This document shows, piece by piece, positions 34,940 through 44,002 of a stretch of 64,000 bases of DNA. The notes below the pieces were generated by a model. It made no database searches, was not told the origin of the DNA, and worked only from the letters and a program-made list of their open reading frames with translations. Position numbers and translations under genes: made by a program. Positions within the stretch are counted from its first letter, which is position 1, and the number at the start of each line of letters is the position of its first letter. This stretch comes from UBA5314 sp040217815 (GTDB lineage: Bacteria > Bacillota > Syntrophomonadia > Syntrophomonadales > Syntrophomonadaceae): positions 1-64,000 of the forward strand of contig JBEHWI010000006.1 in the NCBI GenBank assembly GCA_040217815.1, given 5' to 3'.

Positions 34940-35079
34940 ATTTTGCTTCAACATTAAGAGGGGACCGGTTCATACCGCGTCCCCCCAGCATGGGAAGTGT
35001 AAGAGCTTGCCAAAAAGGCACTTCCGGCCCCACGATTTACGCTCGGTTTCTACCGCGAGTCTGTTCTGTCAAACCGGTC
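34940..35079. other. Intergenic region with hairpins between convergent operons
   Basis: Contains GGGGACCGGTT...GCGTCCCC and an inverted pairing of AAGTGT...GGCACTT. It probably carries terminators for the cupin gene and the RND gene, but no clean stem with a T-run stands out. Confidence 0.3.
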
Positions 35080-38000
35080 TTACGCCGGGTATTCAATTTC
35101 GGCCGCAGCATTATTTTCCTGGTATTTATTCCCGCTAAATTTACAGCGCAGATCGTCCAGGAGGCTGTAGATTACGGGTACTACCACCAGGGTTAATATG
35201 GTTGAAGTGACGAGACCGCCTACAGCGGCATCGGCCATTGGCGCCCTTTGTTCTGAACCCAATCCCAGGGCTAAAACCAGCGGTATCATACCGCAGATCA
35301 TGGCCATAGAAGTCATGAGTATGGGCCGTAAACGAATACTGGCCGCCTGGCGCAGGGCTTCATCCCGGGCCATACCCGAAGCCCGGGCCTTTTTGGTAAA
35401 GTCGATAAGCAGGATAGCGTTCTTGGTTACCAGGCCCATGAGCATAATAATGCCAATCATGGATACCAGGTTCAGAGTTTGACCCGCCACTAACAGGCCG
35501 AGAATAGCTCCAATGGCTGCCATGGGCAGAGCCAGCATTATGGCCAGGGGTTCCAGATAGCTTTCAAATTGAGCTGCCAGGATCAAAAAAATAAACAGTA
35601 TTCCCATGATCAGGGCCAGGCGCATCGAATCAAAGGTATCTGTCATGCGCTCGGAGTCTCCCCCGGCATAAAAGCGATAGCCCGGAGGAAGTTGGATTTT
35701 TTTATCCACCTGGTTAAAAAACTGCTCGTTTAATTCACCGAGGGAAATACCGTCTACATTGCCGGACAGGACTATCTCCCGGGCGCGATCGGAGCGGTTT
35801 ATTTCTCCCGGTGAGCTGGAAAAGACCGGTTCAGTCACCTGGCTCAAGGATATTTGCGGTTGATAACCGGTTGAACCAGCTTCATAAGCACTGGTCAGAT
35901 ATATATTGTTCAAATCCTTGAAGTCTTGGCGCTGCCCTTCCGGAAGGCGCACTCGGACGTCAAAGGTGTCCTCGCCGTCATTAAACCGCCCCACTACGCT
36001 TCCGGTGAATAAAATATGCATGGTTTCAGCAATTTGAGCCGTGCTCACCCCCAGGTCAGCCGCTTCCTGGTGTTTGATGGCCAGGCTTAATTCCGGTTTG
36101 CCGGGTTTGCTGCTGGAAGCCAGATCAACCATCCCCGGTATACTTTCCAAAATCCGTTGACCTTGTTCGGCGTAGACTTGAAGGAGATCGAGGTCATCAC
36201 CCTGCAGCCGGTATTCCCATTCCTTCTCTTCCAAAATGCCGTTATTGTACAACATTGAAATTCTTGTTCCGGGCACCGCTTGCAGCTTCTGCCTGATGTC
36301 AGCCATTAATTCCTTGATGCTCTGGCTGCGGTTGCTTTTATCGACTGTTTTGATAAAAAAATCTATCTGGTCTTCATTGACCGTGGAATATACCTTTACC
36401 ACTTCCGGATACCCGGACAACACTTGTGCTACCTGTTGTTCAACCTTGCTGGCGCCTTCCAGGGTAAGCCCGGAGTCGAGCTCTCCAATCATACTTACCT
36501 CTCCCAAATCACCTGTGGGCACAAAGTTAGTACCCATAAAAGGCACTGCCAGCATACTGGCCAGGAATAAGGTCAGGGCAATGGCCAGGGTTTTGCCCCG
36601 GTGAACCAGGGCCCGGTCCAGTACACTTAGGTACAGACCGGTAAACTTATCAAAGCCCCGGTTGAACCAGTTCAGGAATCTCCCCATCGGTCCGCTCTGC
36701 AATTCGCTGTCGTTCAAGTATTTTGAAGCCAGAACCGGGGTAAGGGTAAAGGAGATAAAGAGGGATACTACAACACTAAAAGCAACTGTGATACCGAATT
36801 GTTTAAAGAACTGTCCGACTTCACCGGTCATCATACCCACCGGTATGAATACCGCCACTACGGTAAATGTAGTGGCCATAACCGCCAGTCCTATTTCGCT
36901 GGTTGCCTCACGGGCTGCCTGCATAGGGGTTTTGCCCATGTGCAAATGGCGGATGATGTTCTCGATCACAACTATGGCATCGTCGATGAGCAGCCCAACG
37001 GACAGAGAAAGGGCGATAAGTGACATATTATTCAGGGTAAAGCCCATGATCTTCATAGCGGAAAAGGTCACTATTATAGAAGTTGGGATGGCAAGGCCGC
37101 TTATAAGCGTACTTCTGGTGTTTCGCAAAAATAGAAATACGGTCAAAACCGCCAGTATGCTGCCTTCTATCAAAGTGCGTAAAACATCATTCACCGAACT
37201 GCGGATGTTGACCGAGTTGTCACGGACAATTTCCACATTGATTCCCGCCGGCATTTCTCCCTTGATCTCATCCAATGCGTTTTTTATCTGTTCGGCCACT
37301 TCCACCGTATTGCTTCCCGATTGCTTTACTATCTCTATGCCGATGGCCGGATTTCCCTGGTAGCGAGCCACGCTGTTCTGATCTTTGATCCCGTCAACCA
37401 CGGTCGCTACGTCTTTCACGTATAGCTGGGCCCCATTACGGCGGGCAACTGGAAGCTGCGAATATTCCTCAACGCGGGTGAGCTTTCCCGCGGTGCGCAG
37501 GGATATTTTCTTTTCCGCGTTCTTCAGGCTTCCCGCCGGAATCTCCAGGTTCTCCCCTTTCAAGCTGGCTGCCACTTCATAAGGACTTAAGGAAGCCGCA
37601 CTCAGCCGGTCCTTATCCAGCAAAATCTGCACTTCCCGTTCCTCATTGCCGACTATATTTACCGCCCCCACACCGGGTACGGCTTCAAGCCTCTTTTTCA
37701 ACACTTCATCAACCGAGATGCTCATTTCTCGAACTGTACGGTCTCCGGTAACGGTCAATATCATTATGGGCCGGGCGGAAGGTTCAAAACGGGCAATTAT
37801 CGGTTCTTCAATGTCCCGGGGAAGTTCCCCCCGGATGCGGCCCAATTTATCCCGCACATCCTGAGAAGCAACCTGGGGGTTGGTCTCCAGGGTGAATTCT
37901 GCCCAGACCATGGCTACACCTTCATTCACCTTGGTGTAAATATGCTTAACTCCCGCAACTTGCCCGATAGCTTCTTCCAGCTTTACCGCCACATCGCTTT

Positions 38001-38178
38001 CCATCTGCTCCGGAGATGCTCCAGGCTGGATGATGGTCACCGAAACATAGGGAAATTCGATATCCGGCCAGTCATTGATATTCAGATTAATAAAACTTAC
38101 TACCCCGGCCGCTACCAGGGCCAGAATAGTAACAACCGCCAATACCGGACGCTTCAGGCTCAGTTCACTTAAAAACAT
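35080..38178 (-). CDS. RND efflux transporter, HAE1/AcrB family
   Basis: 1032 residues, full length, with 12 spans: TM1 near 10-30, two large extracytoplasmic loops, and spans around 330-530 and 850-1015. The proton-relay region has the Asp-rich LIDDAIVVIENI in TM4 and FTLTPVLASK; GGDSERMTDTFDSM precedes the second TM cluster. It exports hydrophobic compounds using the proton gradient. It lies 3 bases after the adaptor gene. No outer-membrane factor is present in the operon. GGGGGG precedes the ATG. Confidence 0.94.
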   Translation of the reverse strand: MFLSELSLKRPVLAVVTILALVAAGVVSFINLNINDWPDIEFPYVSVTIIQPGASPEQMESDVAVKLEEAIGQVAGVKHIYTKVNEGVAMVWAEFTLETNPQVASQDVRDKLGRIRGELPRDIEEPIIARFEPSARPIMILTVTGDRTVREMSISVDEVLKKRLEAVPGVGAVNIVGNEEREVQILLDKDRLSAASLSPYEVAASLKGENLEIPAGSLKNAEKKISLRTAGKLTRVEEYSQLPVARRNGAQLYVKDVATVVDGIKDQNSVARYQGNPAIGIEIVKQSGSNTVEVAEQIKNALDEIKGEMPAGINVEIVRDNSVNIRSSVNDVLRTLIEGSILAVLTVFLFLRNTRSTLISGLAIPTSIIVTFSAMKIMGFTLNNMSLIALSLSVGLLIDDAIVVIENIIRHLHMGKTPMQAAREATSEIGLAVMATTFTVVAVFIPVGMMTGEVGQFFKQFGITVAFSVVVSLFISFTLTPVLASKYLNDSELQSGPMGRFLNWFNRGFDKFTGLYLSVLDRALVHRGKTLAIALTLFLASMLAVPFMGTNFVPTGDLGEVSMIGELDSGLTLEGASKVEQQVAQVLSGYPEVVKVYSTVNEDQIDFFIKTVDKSNRSQSIKELMADIRQKLQAVPGTRISMLYNNGILEEKEWEYRLQGDDLDLLQVYAEQGQRILESIPGMVDLASSSKPGKPELSLAIKHQEAADLGVSTAQIAETMHILFTGSVVGRFNDGEDTFDVRVRLPEGQRQDFKDLNNIYLTSAYEAGSTGYQPQISLSQVTEPVFSSSPGEINRSDRAREIVLSGNVDGISLGELNEQFFNQVDKKIQLPPGYRFYAGGDSERMTDTFDSMRLALIMGILFIFLILAAQFESYLEPLAIMLALPMAAIGAILGLLVAGQTLNLVSMIGIIMLMGLVTKNAILLIDFTKKARASGMARDEALRQAASIRLRPILMTSMAMICGMIPLVLALGLGSEQRAPMADAAVGGLVTSTILTLVVVPVIYSLLDDLRCKFSGNKYQENNAAAEIEYPA

Positions 38179-38181
38179 AGC

Positions 38182-39282
38182 CTAGCCCCCCTGCCCGCTG
38201 GAGATCTGGATATGGTCCCCATCCTTGAGCTTATTTACATTGCTGACCACAATATTTTGTCCTTCTGTCAAGCCTGCTTTTATCTCCACCATGGTTCCCA
38301 TCAAAGCGCCTATTTCAACCTTTTTCTCCCTGACCACATCCCCTTCCGGAACCAAAACGTAGTACAGTCCCTGTTTGCTGCTCAAGGCCTCCAGTGGTAC
38401 CGCCACAACCTGTTGGTCTGCGCCAATCTTGAGTGACACCCGGGCAAACATGCCCGGTTTCAATAATTCATCAGGATTTTGAACCTTAACCTTGCACTCA
38501 AACACCCTCGATCCTGCTTCAGCTACCGGATTTATAACCATTACCCGCCCGGTGAACTTCTGGTCCGGGTAGGTGTCAACCCATACCGAGCAATCGAGTC
38601 CGGTCTTGATATAATCAAGCTCCTTCTGCCCCACCTTGACCAGAACAAATATCTCCGACAGGTCCTCCACCAGCAACAACGGAGTTCCGGCTGCCAGCAT
38701 CTGGCCCATTTTAATGTTTCGATTAGCCACCAAACCCGCAATGGGCGCTCTTATAGATGTTCCTGCCAGGGCTTCCCGGGCATTGGCCACAGAGGCTTCC
38801 GCCGCCGCAACATCCGCCCGGGCGGCCTTCAGTCCGTTCTCTAAATCATCCATGGCCTTTTGAGATATAGCCTCGGCTTGGAAAAGGGTCTTTCCTCTGT
38901 TGTAGTCCTGAGTCAGACTGGCCAGGTTGGTCAAGGCTTTGTCGAGAACCGCCTGGCTGGCCGCCAACTGGTTGATATAGTCGATATCTTCAACCTTTAC
39001 CAGGACGTCTCCGACAGCCACCCGGTTCCCGTTTTCTACTGCTATTTCACTTACCCGGCCAGCAGTTTTGCCACTGACTACGGCGTTTTGTACTGCTTCG
39101 ATACTCCCCGTAAGTTCCAGGGCGTTTTCTTTTTGAACCCGCCCTGCGGGCTGGACTTTGATGGTCTGGACCCGGTTCTGGGTGGGTACCGGAGTTCGCA
39201 GCTTCATAATCCCCATGGCCGCTGCGGCAACAAAAACAGCAGCAATGACCAGAATGGCCAGCATTTTTTTATCAAGCTTCAT
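38182..39282 (-). CDS. RND periplasmic adaptor (membrane fusion protein)
   Basis: 366 residues. An N-terminal anchor (LAILVIAAVFVAAAAMGI), a lipoyl/hairpin region (GKTAGRVSEIAVENG...GDVLVKVED; GTSIRAPIAGLVANRNI) and a beta-barrel with KPGMFARVSLKIG are all typical of HlyD/AcrA adaptors. It joins the RND pump to the envelope. AAAGGGGGAGAGG precedes the ATG. It is the middle gene of tetR-mfp-rnd. Confidence 0.92.
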   Translation of the reverse strand: MKLDKKMLAILVIAAVFVAAAAMGIMKLRTPVPTQNRVQTIKVQPAGRVQKENALELTGSIEAVQNAVVSGKTAGRVSEIAVENGNRVAVGDVLVKVEDIDYINQLAASQAVLDKALTNLASLTQDYNRGKTLFQAEAISQKAMDDLENGLKAARADVAAAEASVANAREALAGTSIRAPIAGLVANRNIKMGQMLAAGTPLLLVEDLSEIFVLVKVGQKELDYIKTGLDCSVWVDTYPDQKFTGRVMVINPVAEAGSRVFECKVKVQNPDELLKPGMFARVSLKIGADQQVVAVPLEALSSKQGLYYVLVPEGDVVREKKVEIGALMGTMVEIKAGLTEGQNIVVSNVNKLKDGDHIQISSGQGG

Positions 39283-39296
39283 AAACCTCTCCCCCT

Positions 39297-39854
39297 TTAA
39301 CGGCGCTCGGGTTCCAAGACTCCGTAAAGCAAAACGTTTCGAAGGATCTGCAGACCCTGCTGCACGGTGATATCGTAATCAATCAGGAATTTATTGTCAT
39401 CCAGAGCCTCAAGGCTTTTGTCCAGAATTAATTCGATGATGGCCGGGTGAATGTCTGCTCGAATGTAGCCCTCTTTTATACCCTGTTCGATCAACTCACG
39501 ATAAATAGTCCGGGGAAATGCCAAATTGAGATGCTTTTCAAATATTTCGGGATAATATCGATTGAGTTCAGCCCGAAAGCTGAGCGGCATTTGCCGATGG
39601 CAATGCGCGTTTATCAATAAGTCCAGTTTTTCAAAAAACCCCGCCTTTGACTCCAGTGCCTCCATGTGGCTGGCCCGGTCAGCAGCCGCCAGGTTGGCGC
39701 ACACCGCCTCTATGATTTCTTCCTTGCTGTTAAAGTGCGCATAGATGGTCTTTTTACTGATCCCCAGATCAGCGGCAATATCCTGAACAGTAAAGCGCTT
39801 AACGCCGTATTTCAATATCTGCCGCCAGGTGGAGTCTATTATCCGTTCCTTCAC
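39297..39854 (-). CDS. TetR-family repressor of the RND operon
   Basis: 185 residues. The HTH lies at about 18-45 (FTVQDIAADLGISKKTIYAHF), shown here as TVQDIAADLGIS and KKTIYAHF. The C-terminal ligand domain is helical. GTG at 39854 is chosen because GGGAGGG lies ahead; the open frame runs further upstream but through the operator. A perfect inverted repeat (39873-39889) lies 18 bases before the start, so autoregulation of the whole operon is likely (inference). Confidence 0.9.
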   Translation of the reverse strand: MKERIIDSTWRQILKYGVKRFTVQDIAADLGISKKTIYAHFNSKEEIIEAVCANLAAADRASHMEALESKAGFFEKLDLLINAHCHRQMPLSFRAELNRYYPEIFEKHLNLAFPRTIYRELIEQGIKEGYIRADIHPAIIELILDKSLEALDDNKFLIDYDITVQQGLQILRNVLLYGVLEPERR

Positions 39855-39872
39855 AAAAACCCTCCCACTTTG

Positions 39873-39889
39873 GAAACCGATACGGTTTC
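39873..39889. promoter_or_regulatory. Putative TetR operator
   Basis: GAAACCG-ATA-CGGTTTC is a perfect inverted repeat; a further GGTTTC half-site follows nine bases later. It lies immediately upstream of the tetR-mfp-rnd start codon and between the operon and the divergent permease gene. Confidence 0.7.
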
Positions 39890-40011
39890 TATGGTTTCTG
39901 TGTTTAATTTTACCATATTTTACAGCATAGAGTAGTCCCCTGCCAAAAATAAGTTGAATACCTGATCTGGGCATACTAAACAAGAGTAAATAGTGAAAGG
40001 AGTTATGCCGA

Positions 40012-41475
40012 ATGCTGTTTCGCCGCCAGGCCGAACAATTAATCGAGCACAACCAGCAGAAAAAATCGAGTAAGGGCAAGGAGATGCGCTGGTGGGATCT
40101 GGCCTTGATTGGTACCGGTGCGGTCATCGGAGCAGGCTTCTTTTTGGGCACCGCCTTATCCATTCACCTGGCGGGTCCTTCCCTGCTTCTGCTTTATTTA
40201 TTGGGTGGATTGACGGCTTTCCTGGTTTTCAACTCCCTGGCGGACATGTCTTTGCATGATCCCCAGCCCGGTTCATTCCGTGTTTACGCCCGTAAAGCCT
40301 TTGGTCCCACTATGGGTTTTATAAGTGGCTGGATGTACTGGCTGGCCGGAATCCTGATTATGTCCAGTGAAGTCGCCGCTCTGTCTATTTTCACCCGCTA
40401 CTGGTTTCCCGCAATTCCACTTTTTGTCTTTGCAGCTCTCTATTCATTAATGGCCCTGGCCATAAATCTCCTGGGAGTCCACGATTTTGGCCGCATTGAA
40501 TCGCTATTTGGACTTTTGAAAACCTCTTCCCTCCTCATATTTATTGTTTTTGGCCTGTTTTATGTCATAGGTCTGATAAACCCGCTTCCCTACACTGCTC
40601 CCCAGACCTTGCCAATAACTGCGGTACAGTGGCTGCCCAATGGTTTAATGGGAGCCTGGCCGGCTATGATATTCGTCCTTTTTTCCTATGGTGGAATAGA
40701 GGTCATGGGGATTATGTCAACCGAACTAAAAAATCCAAAAGAAGTAGGCCGGTCCGGCCGGGTCATGCTGGTGGCTCTGACCCTCATTTACTCGGTTGCC
40801 TTACTGTTTGCGTTTCTCATGGTCCCCATGTACCGCATCAGCATTGTGGAAAGCCCCTTTGTCAGTGCTCTATCCATATTTCACTTCGGGTTCATCGATT
40901 CTCTGCTCAACCTGCTGATAATCAGCGCTGCGTTTTCTACCATGGTGGGCGCTCTGTTTGCAGTTACCAATGTCATGGTTTCACTGGCTGACGATGGGGA
41001 TGCACCACCGCTCCTAAACCACCGCAACCGCCGGGGAGTGGCTGTACCTGCTTTGAGTTTGAGCGGCCTGGGCCTGGCCGGAGCTGTCCTGCTTTCCTTT
41101 CTGCTCCCCAACACCTTCTACGAATACCTGACAACCGCCGCCGGGGTAATGCTGATTATGAACTGGCTGGTCATTCTGTCCTCGCAAATGAAAAACAACC
41201 CGCTCTACATTAAGCAGGGCCTGAAGGAACGATATCAAGTTCCCGGTTATCCTTATTCTTCATACGGGGCAATGGCGGTAATTGTTCTTACTATTGTGGG
41301 AGCGGCTTTTATGCCCCTGCAGCGAACCGGGGTCATAGTCAGTCTGGCATTCGTTTTACTTATTGCTGTTGCCAGCCAGCTGCGCTATCTGGAATTAAAA
41401 CCAGGATGGAGCATCCTGGTTCCAGCACGAAAGTTGCTGCCTGAAAAGAAGTCGGGAAGAAAAGGCGAGGAGTGA
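40012..41475 (+). CDS. Amino acid permease (APC superfamily)
   Basis: 487 residues with 12 spans. The N-terminal GTGAVIGAGFFLGTA is the conserved TM1 substrate motif; SYGGIEVMGIMSTELKNP in TM6-7 is also typical. Likely a proton-coupled amino acid or polyamine transporter. AAAGGAG precedes the ATG. It is divergent from tetR and shares the intergenic region with its operator, so co-regulation is possible but unproven. Confidence 0.9.
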   Translation: MLFRRQAEQLIEHNQQKKSSKGKEMRWWDLALIGTGAVIGAGFFLGTALSIHLAGPSLLLLYLLGGLTAFLVFNSLADMSLHDPQPGSFRVYARKAFGPTMGFISGWMYWLAGILIMSSEVAALSIFTRYWFPAIPLFVFAALYSLMALAINLLGVHDFGRIESLFGLLKTSSLLIFIVFGLFYVIGLINPLPYTAPQTLPITAVQWLPNGLMGAWPAMIFVLFSYGGIEVMGIMSTELKNPKEVGRSGRVMLVALTLIYSVALLFAFLMVPMYRISIVESPFVSALSIFHFGFIDSLLNLLIISAAFSTMVGALFAVTNVMVSLADDGDAPPLLNHRNRRGVAVPALSLSGLGLAGAVLLSFLLPNTFYEYLTTAAGVMLIMNWLVILSSQMKNNPLYIKQGLKERYQVPGYPYSSYGAMAVIVLTIVGAAFMPLQRTGVIVSLAFVLLIAVASQLRYLELKPGWSILVPARKLLPEKKSGRKGEE

Positions 41476-41509
41476 AGTTGGAGGTGTAAAAGCTCTGTGG
41501 AAAAACTGA

Positions 41510-41531
41510 GGGCATCCCAGGTGGGATGCCC
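41510..41531 (+). terminator. Terminator-like hairpin, first copy
   Basis: GGGCATCCCA-GG-TGGGATGCCC stem, 35 bases after the permease stop. The T-run is missing, replaced by CCAGACC of the repeat element. A near-identical hairpin lies at 41663-41684. Confidence 0.6.
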
Positions 41532-41534
41532 CCA

Positions 41535-41650
41535 GACCGTCAAAAAAGCCGAATCTCTGCGTCAGTGCAAGAACCCGCTCAATCAACGTATGCCTATACG
41601 CCTCAATCGCGGCTTCTTGCACTTCCTTGATCTTCGACTTTTTTGCTCGC
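41535..41650 (-). repeat. Dispersed ~105-bp imperfect palindrome, copy B
   Basis: Outer arms AAAAAAGCCGAA and TTCGACTTTTTT pair; inside, GTGCAAGAA pairs with TTCTTGCAC, and CGTATGCCTATACG forms the tip. The core GCTCAATCAACGTA..TACGCCTCAATCGC equals copy A (8548-8653) in reverse orientation. Confidence 0.75.
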
Positions 41651-41662
41651 TCTACAAGCTGA

Positions 41663-41688
41663 GGGCATCCCAGATGGGATGCCCTTTT
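41663..41688 (+). terminator. Terminator, second copy, with T-run
   Basis: GGGCATCCCA-GA-TGGGATGCCC followed by TTTT; serves the permease side and lies 5 bases beyond the end of the convergent MORN gene. Confidence 0.75.
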
Positions 41689-41692
41689 ATGT

Positions 41693-42019
41693 TTATTTTA
41701 TCGGTTTTCCGTCTTTCCACTGGCCTTCGAAGGACAGCTTGCCGTCTTCGAAATAAGCTCTGCCAAATCCTTCCCTCTTGCCGTTGTTGTACTCCCCTTC
41801 ATACCACAAATTCAAGTTGGGGTAATACTGGCATCCCTGCCCGTGGTACTGGCCGTCTTTCCACTGCCCTTCATATATTCTGCCATCTTTATAATAGGCT
41901 CTTCCAAAACCTTCCGGTTTGCCTTCCTTCATTTCCCCGTCATAAGCTACGCTAAAACCTGCCTGTTGGAGAAGCTCATGATAAACCTTTCCGCGATACT
42001 GTTTCATTCCTTCCGACAT
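41693..42019 (-). CDS. MORN-repeat protein, 108 aa
   Basis: Three to four MORN repeats are visible: YDGEMKEGKPEGFGRAYYKDG, quoted in parts as GKPEGFGRAYYKDGRIYEG, DGQYHGQGCQYYPN, NNGKREGFGRAYFEDG and FEGQWKDGKP. Such beta-hairpin repeats bind lipids or proteins. Soluble, with no signal peptide. GGGAGGG precedes the ATG. Role unknown. Confidence 0.85.
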   Translation of the reverse strand: MSEGMKQYRGKVYHELLQQAGFSVAYDGEMKEGKPEGFGRAYYKDGRIYEGQWKDGQYHGQGCQYYPNLNLWYEGEYNNGKREGFGRAYFEDGKLSFEGQWKDGKPIK

Positions 42020-42149
42020 AACGATCCCTCCCTTATTTACTTGTACGTAAATTAATGAGTTCTCTTTTATAAATTATACCATAGTCAATGCAGACCATAA
42101 ATGGTCCCCACCTGTCAAACATTTCGACAAAACGACTTTAGGAACGCAG

Positions 42150-42520
42150 GGCGACGCCCACGGATGGGCTAGTGCAGCGGTGCCAGGATGGCAAAAAGCT
42201 GCCGGTGGCAGGATGCCCAGGAGCCGTAATCCCAGTTCAAGAATTCGTTCTGGGCGGAGCCCGATAAGCCCCCAAAAACTGTTGTTTAACAAGCAAACCC
42301 CCAGAGCGGGCTATTGGGTCGAAGGCCAAGGAATATGGCAGAGTAGCGACGGAGGCGGGTTAAGGTATGGGGACACACCTCCCCTTCGGGAGAGGAATGT
42401 CCCCGATGTACGTTGACGAGCCAGGCTGCCATATGACGCAGGCGACGCCCATTGACGGGCTAGTGCGGCGACGTTCATGGACGAACTAGTGCAGCGGTGC
42501 CAGGACGGCAAGGAACCGCC
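42150..42520. repeat. Decayed 52-bp-unit repeat region (copy 3) with UUCG-loop hairpin
   Basis: Units in reverse orientation are recognisable at about 42150-42200 (GACGCCCACGGATGGGCTAG) and 42440-42520 (GACGCCCATTGACGGGCTAG...GGTGCCAGGACGGCAAGGA). Between them is a 36-base hairpin (42368-42403): GGGGACA with TGTCCCC, and CCTCCCC-TTCG-GGAGAGG. No gene is supported in 42060-42545. Confidence 0.6.
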
Positions 42521-42549
42521 ATTCGGCTCAAGAGCCTGCTCTGGCGGTG

Positions 42550-43863
42550 TTAGAAGCCGGCCAGGTAGGTGGCGTAGTCCATCGGCCGCGACACCACTAT
42601 CTTTCTAATCTCTTTGCTGATATAACTGAATGCCCGGCGGCCTGGTTTGGGGTTTACTTCCAGGAACCAGACCTTGCCCTTCTCGTCGATTATAAAATCC
42701 AGGCCCAGGTCTCCCAGGGCAGAAGACCTTTTCTCGAGAGTCCGCCCTATGCGCAGACCCAGGCGTACTATTTCCTCGACAATACCGTCAATTTCATCAT
42801 CACTCATATTTCTGGCCTGCAATACTTTTTCCAAAGAAGCGGCCTTACCTCCAGTATGCAGGTTAGTAGTTACGTGCCCGTTAACACCCTCCCGGGCAGC
42901 GATGCCGGTTATCGCCCAATGATTGTACCGGTCTTTTTGCAGCATTACGCGGACGTCGAAATGGTTTTGCCCTTTGGGGGCTTTTATAGCCTGCTGGGCC
43001 AGCATAATTTCGTTGGGGTTGGCCGAGCGCAGCCAGCTGTACACCTCCTGGACCGAACCCAGGATTTTGCCGGATCTATCCTGGTTGTTTTTCACCAGGT
43101 AGCGCCCCTGTTTTCTGGTCACCCTGCTTATAGCGCGCCCTTTACAGCCATTCGCCGGCTTCACATAGACTCCTGAATATTTATTGAGCAAGGAAGCCAG
43201 GGAAATCGGGGAAACCATCAGGCGGGTTTCCGGCAGATGTCCGGCAATATCCCGCTCCTTATTGAGCTGCCGGAATACATTCCATTTATTTCCCACCGCG
43301 CTGTTAAAGCTTTTGACTCCATAACGGGAGAGCATTATAGCCAGGTCCCGGGAGCGCAGAACATTGGCCCCTGGAAAATAGCGATTATAATACACATCCG
43401 GCAGGGGAAACCAGTGGCGGATCCAGGAGCTTTCCATGTCCCGGCTCAGATAATAACCGTGTATGCGTTTACGCTCCAGATCAATATTTTGCTGGGAGAA
43501 AACAAAAGCCAGCCCGTCAAGCTCTTTCATTCTCATCAATAAACTGCGCAGGAATCTGTCCTGGGGTCCAAAGCTATGCCGCTGTTTATTAAACGGCCTG
43601 GCCAGGATGCCCACTACTGGTCCCAGTCGTATGGTCTTTCCGAGAGTCCTAGCGTTTAAGCGCATACTGCCAGGCAGTCCAAGGTGCCGGGCCAGTTCCG
43701 GACTTATAAGAACCGTATTTTCATCCTTTTTTGAATGCCTTTCCATTAACTCTATGCTAAGCAGCATTTTCTTTTTCCCGAGGCAAACCGGGCATACATC
43801 TTCTGATTCGATACCCGAGGCCAGGGTGGAAGGTATATACAAACGTACGGATCTGGTTTTCAT
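42550..43863 (-). CDS. YheC/YheD-family ATP-grasp endospore coat-associated protein (paralogue 1)
   Basis: 437 residues. The N-terminal ~100 residues are a beta-rich domain with GPVVGILARPF; an ATP-grasp domain follows: VYVKPANGCKGRAISRV, VRVMLQKDRYNHW, GVNGHVTTNLHTGG and DLGLDFIIDEKGKVWFLEVNPKPG (metal-binding end). The family includes the coat-associated YheC/YheD of Bacillus spores; the reaction is unknown. AAGGG lies seven bases before the ATG. A paralogue sits at 62557-63864. Confidence 0.88.
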   Translation of the reverse strand: MKTRSVRLYIPSTLASGIESEDVCPVCLGKKKMLLSIELMERHSKKDENTVLISPELARHLGLPGSMRLNARTLGKTIRLGPVVGILARPFNKQRHSFGPQDRFLRSLLMRMKELDGLAFVFSQQNIDLERKRIHGYYLSRDMESSWIRHWFPLPDVYYNRYFPGANVLRSRDLAIMLSRYGVKSFNSAVGNKWNVFRQLNKERDIAGHLPETRLMVSPISLASLLNKYSGVYVKPANGCKGRAISRVTRKQGRYLVKNNQDRSGKILGSVQEVYSWLRSANPNEIMLAQQAIKAPKGQNHFDVRVMLQKDRYNHWAITGIAAREGVNGHVTTNLHTGGKAASLEKVLQARNMSDDEIDGIVEEIVRLGLRIGRTLEKRSSALGDLGLDFIIDEKGKVWFLEVNPKPGRRAFSYISKEIRKIVVSRPMDYATYLAGF

Positions 43864-43934
43864 ATTTCTACCCTTGTATTGTACATTATGGTCTATTATA
43901 TGAATGTCTTTAATTAATGGTCAGGATTGATGAA

Positions 43935-43982
43935 CAGAAAAAAAGAAAACCGTTTCCCTGGCCCGTTGGGGTAAGGAAACGG
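43935..43982 (-). terminator. Terminator downstream of the HD-GYP gene
   Basis: Minus strand: CCGTTTCC...GGAAACGG stem followed by TTTTCTTTTTTTC. Confidence 0.85.
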
Positions 43983-44002
43983 CAGCTTATTTACAGACTT
44001 AT

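Noticed and set aside
36662..37363. 233-codon frame antisense to the RND transporter
   Set aside because: Shadow of the pump gene; no start signal or motif.
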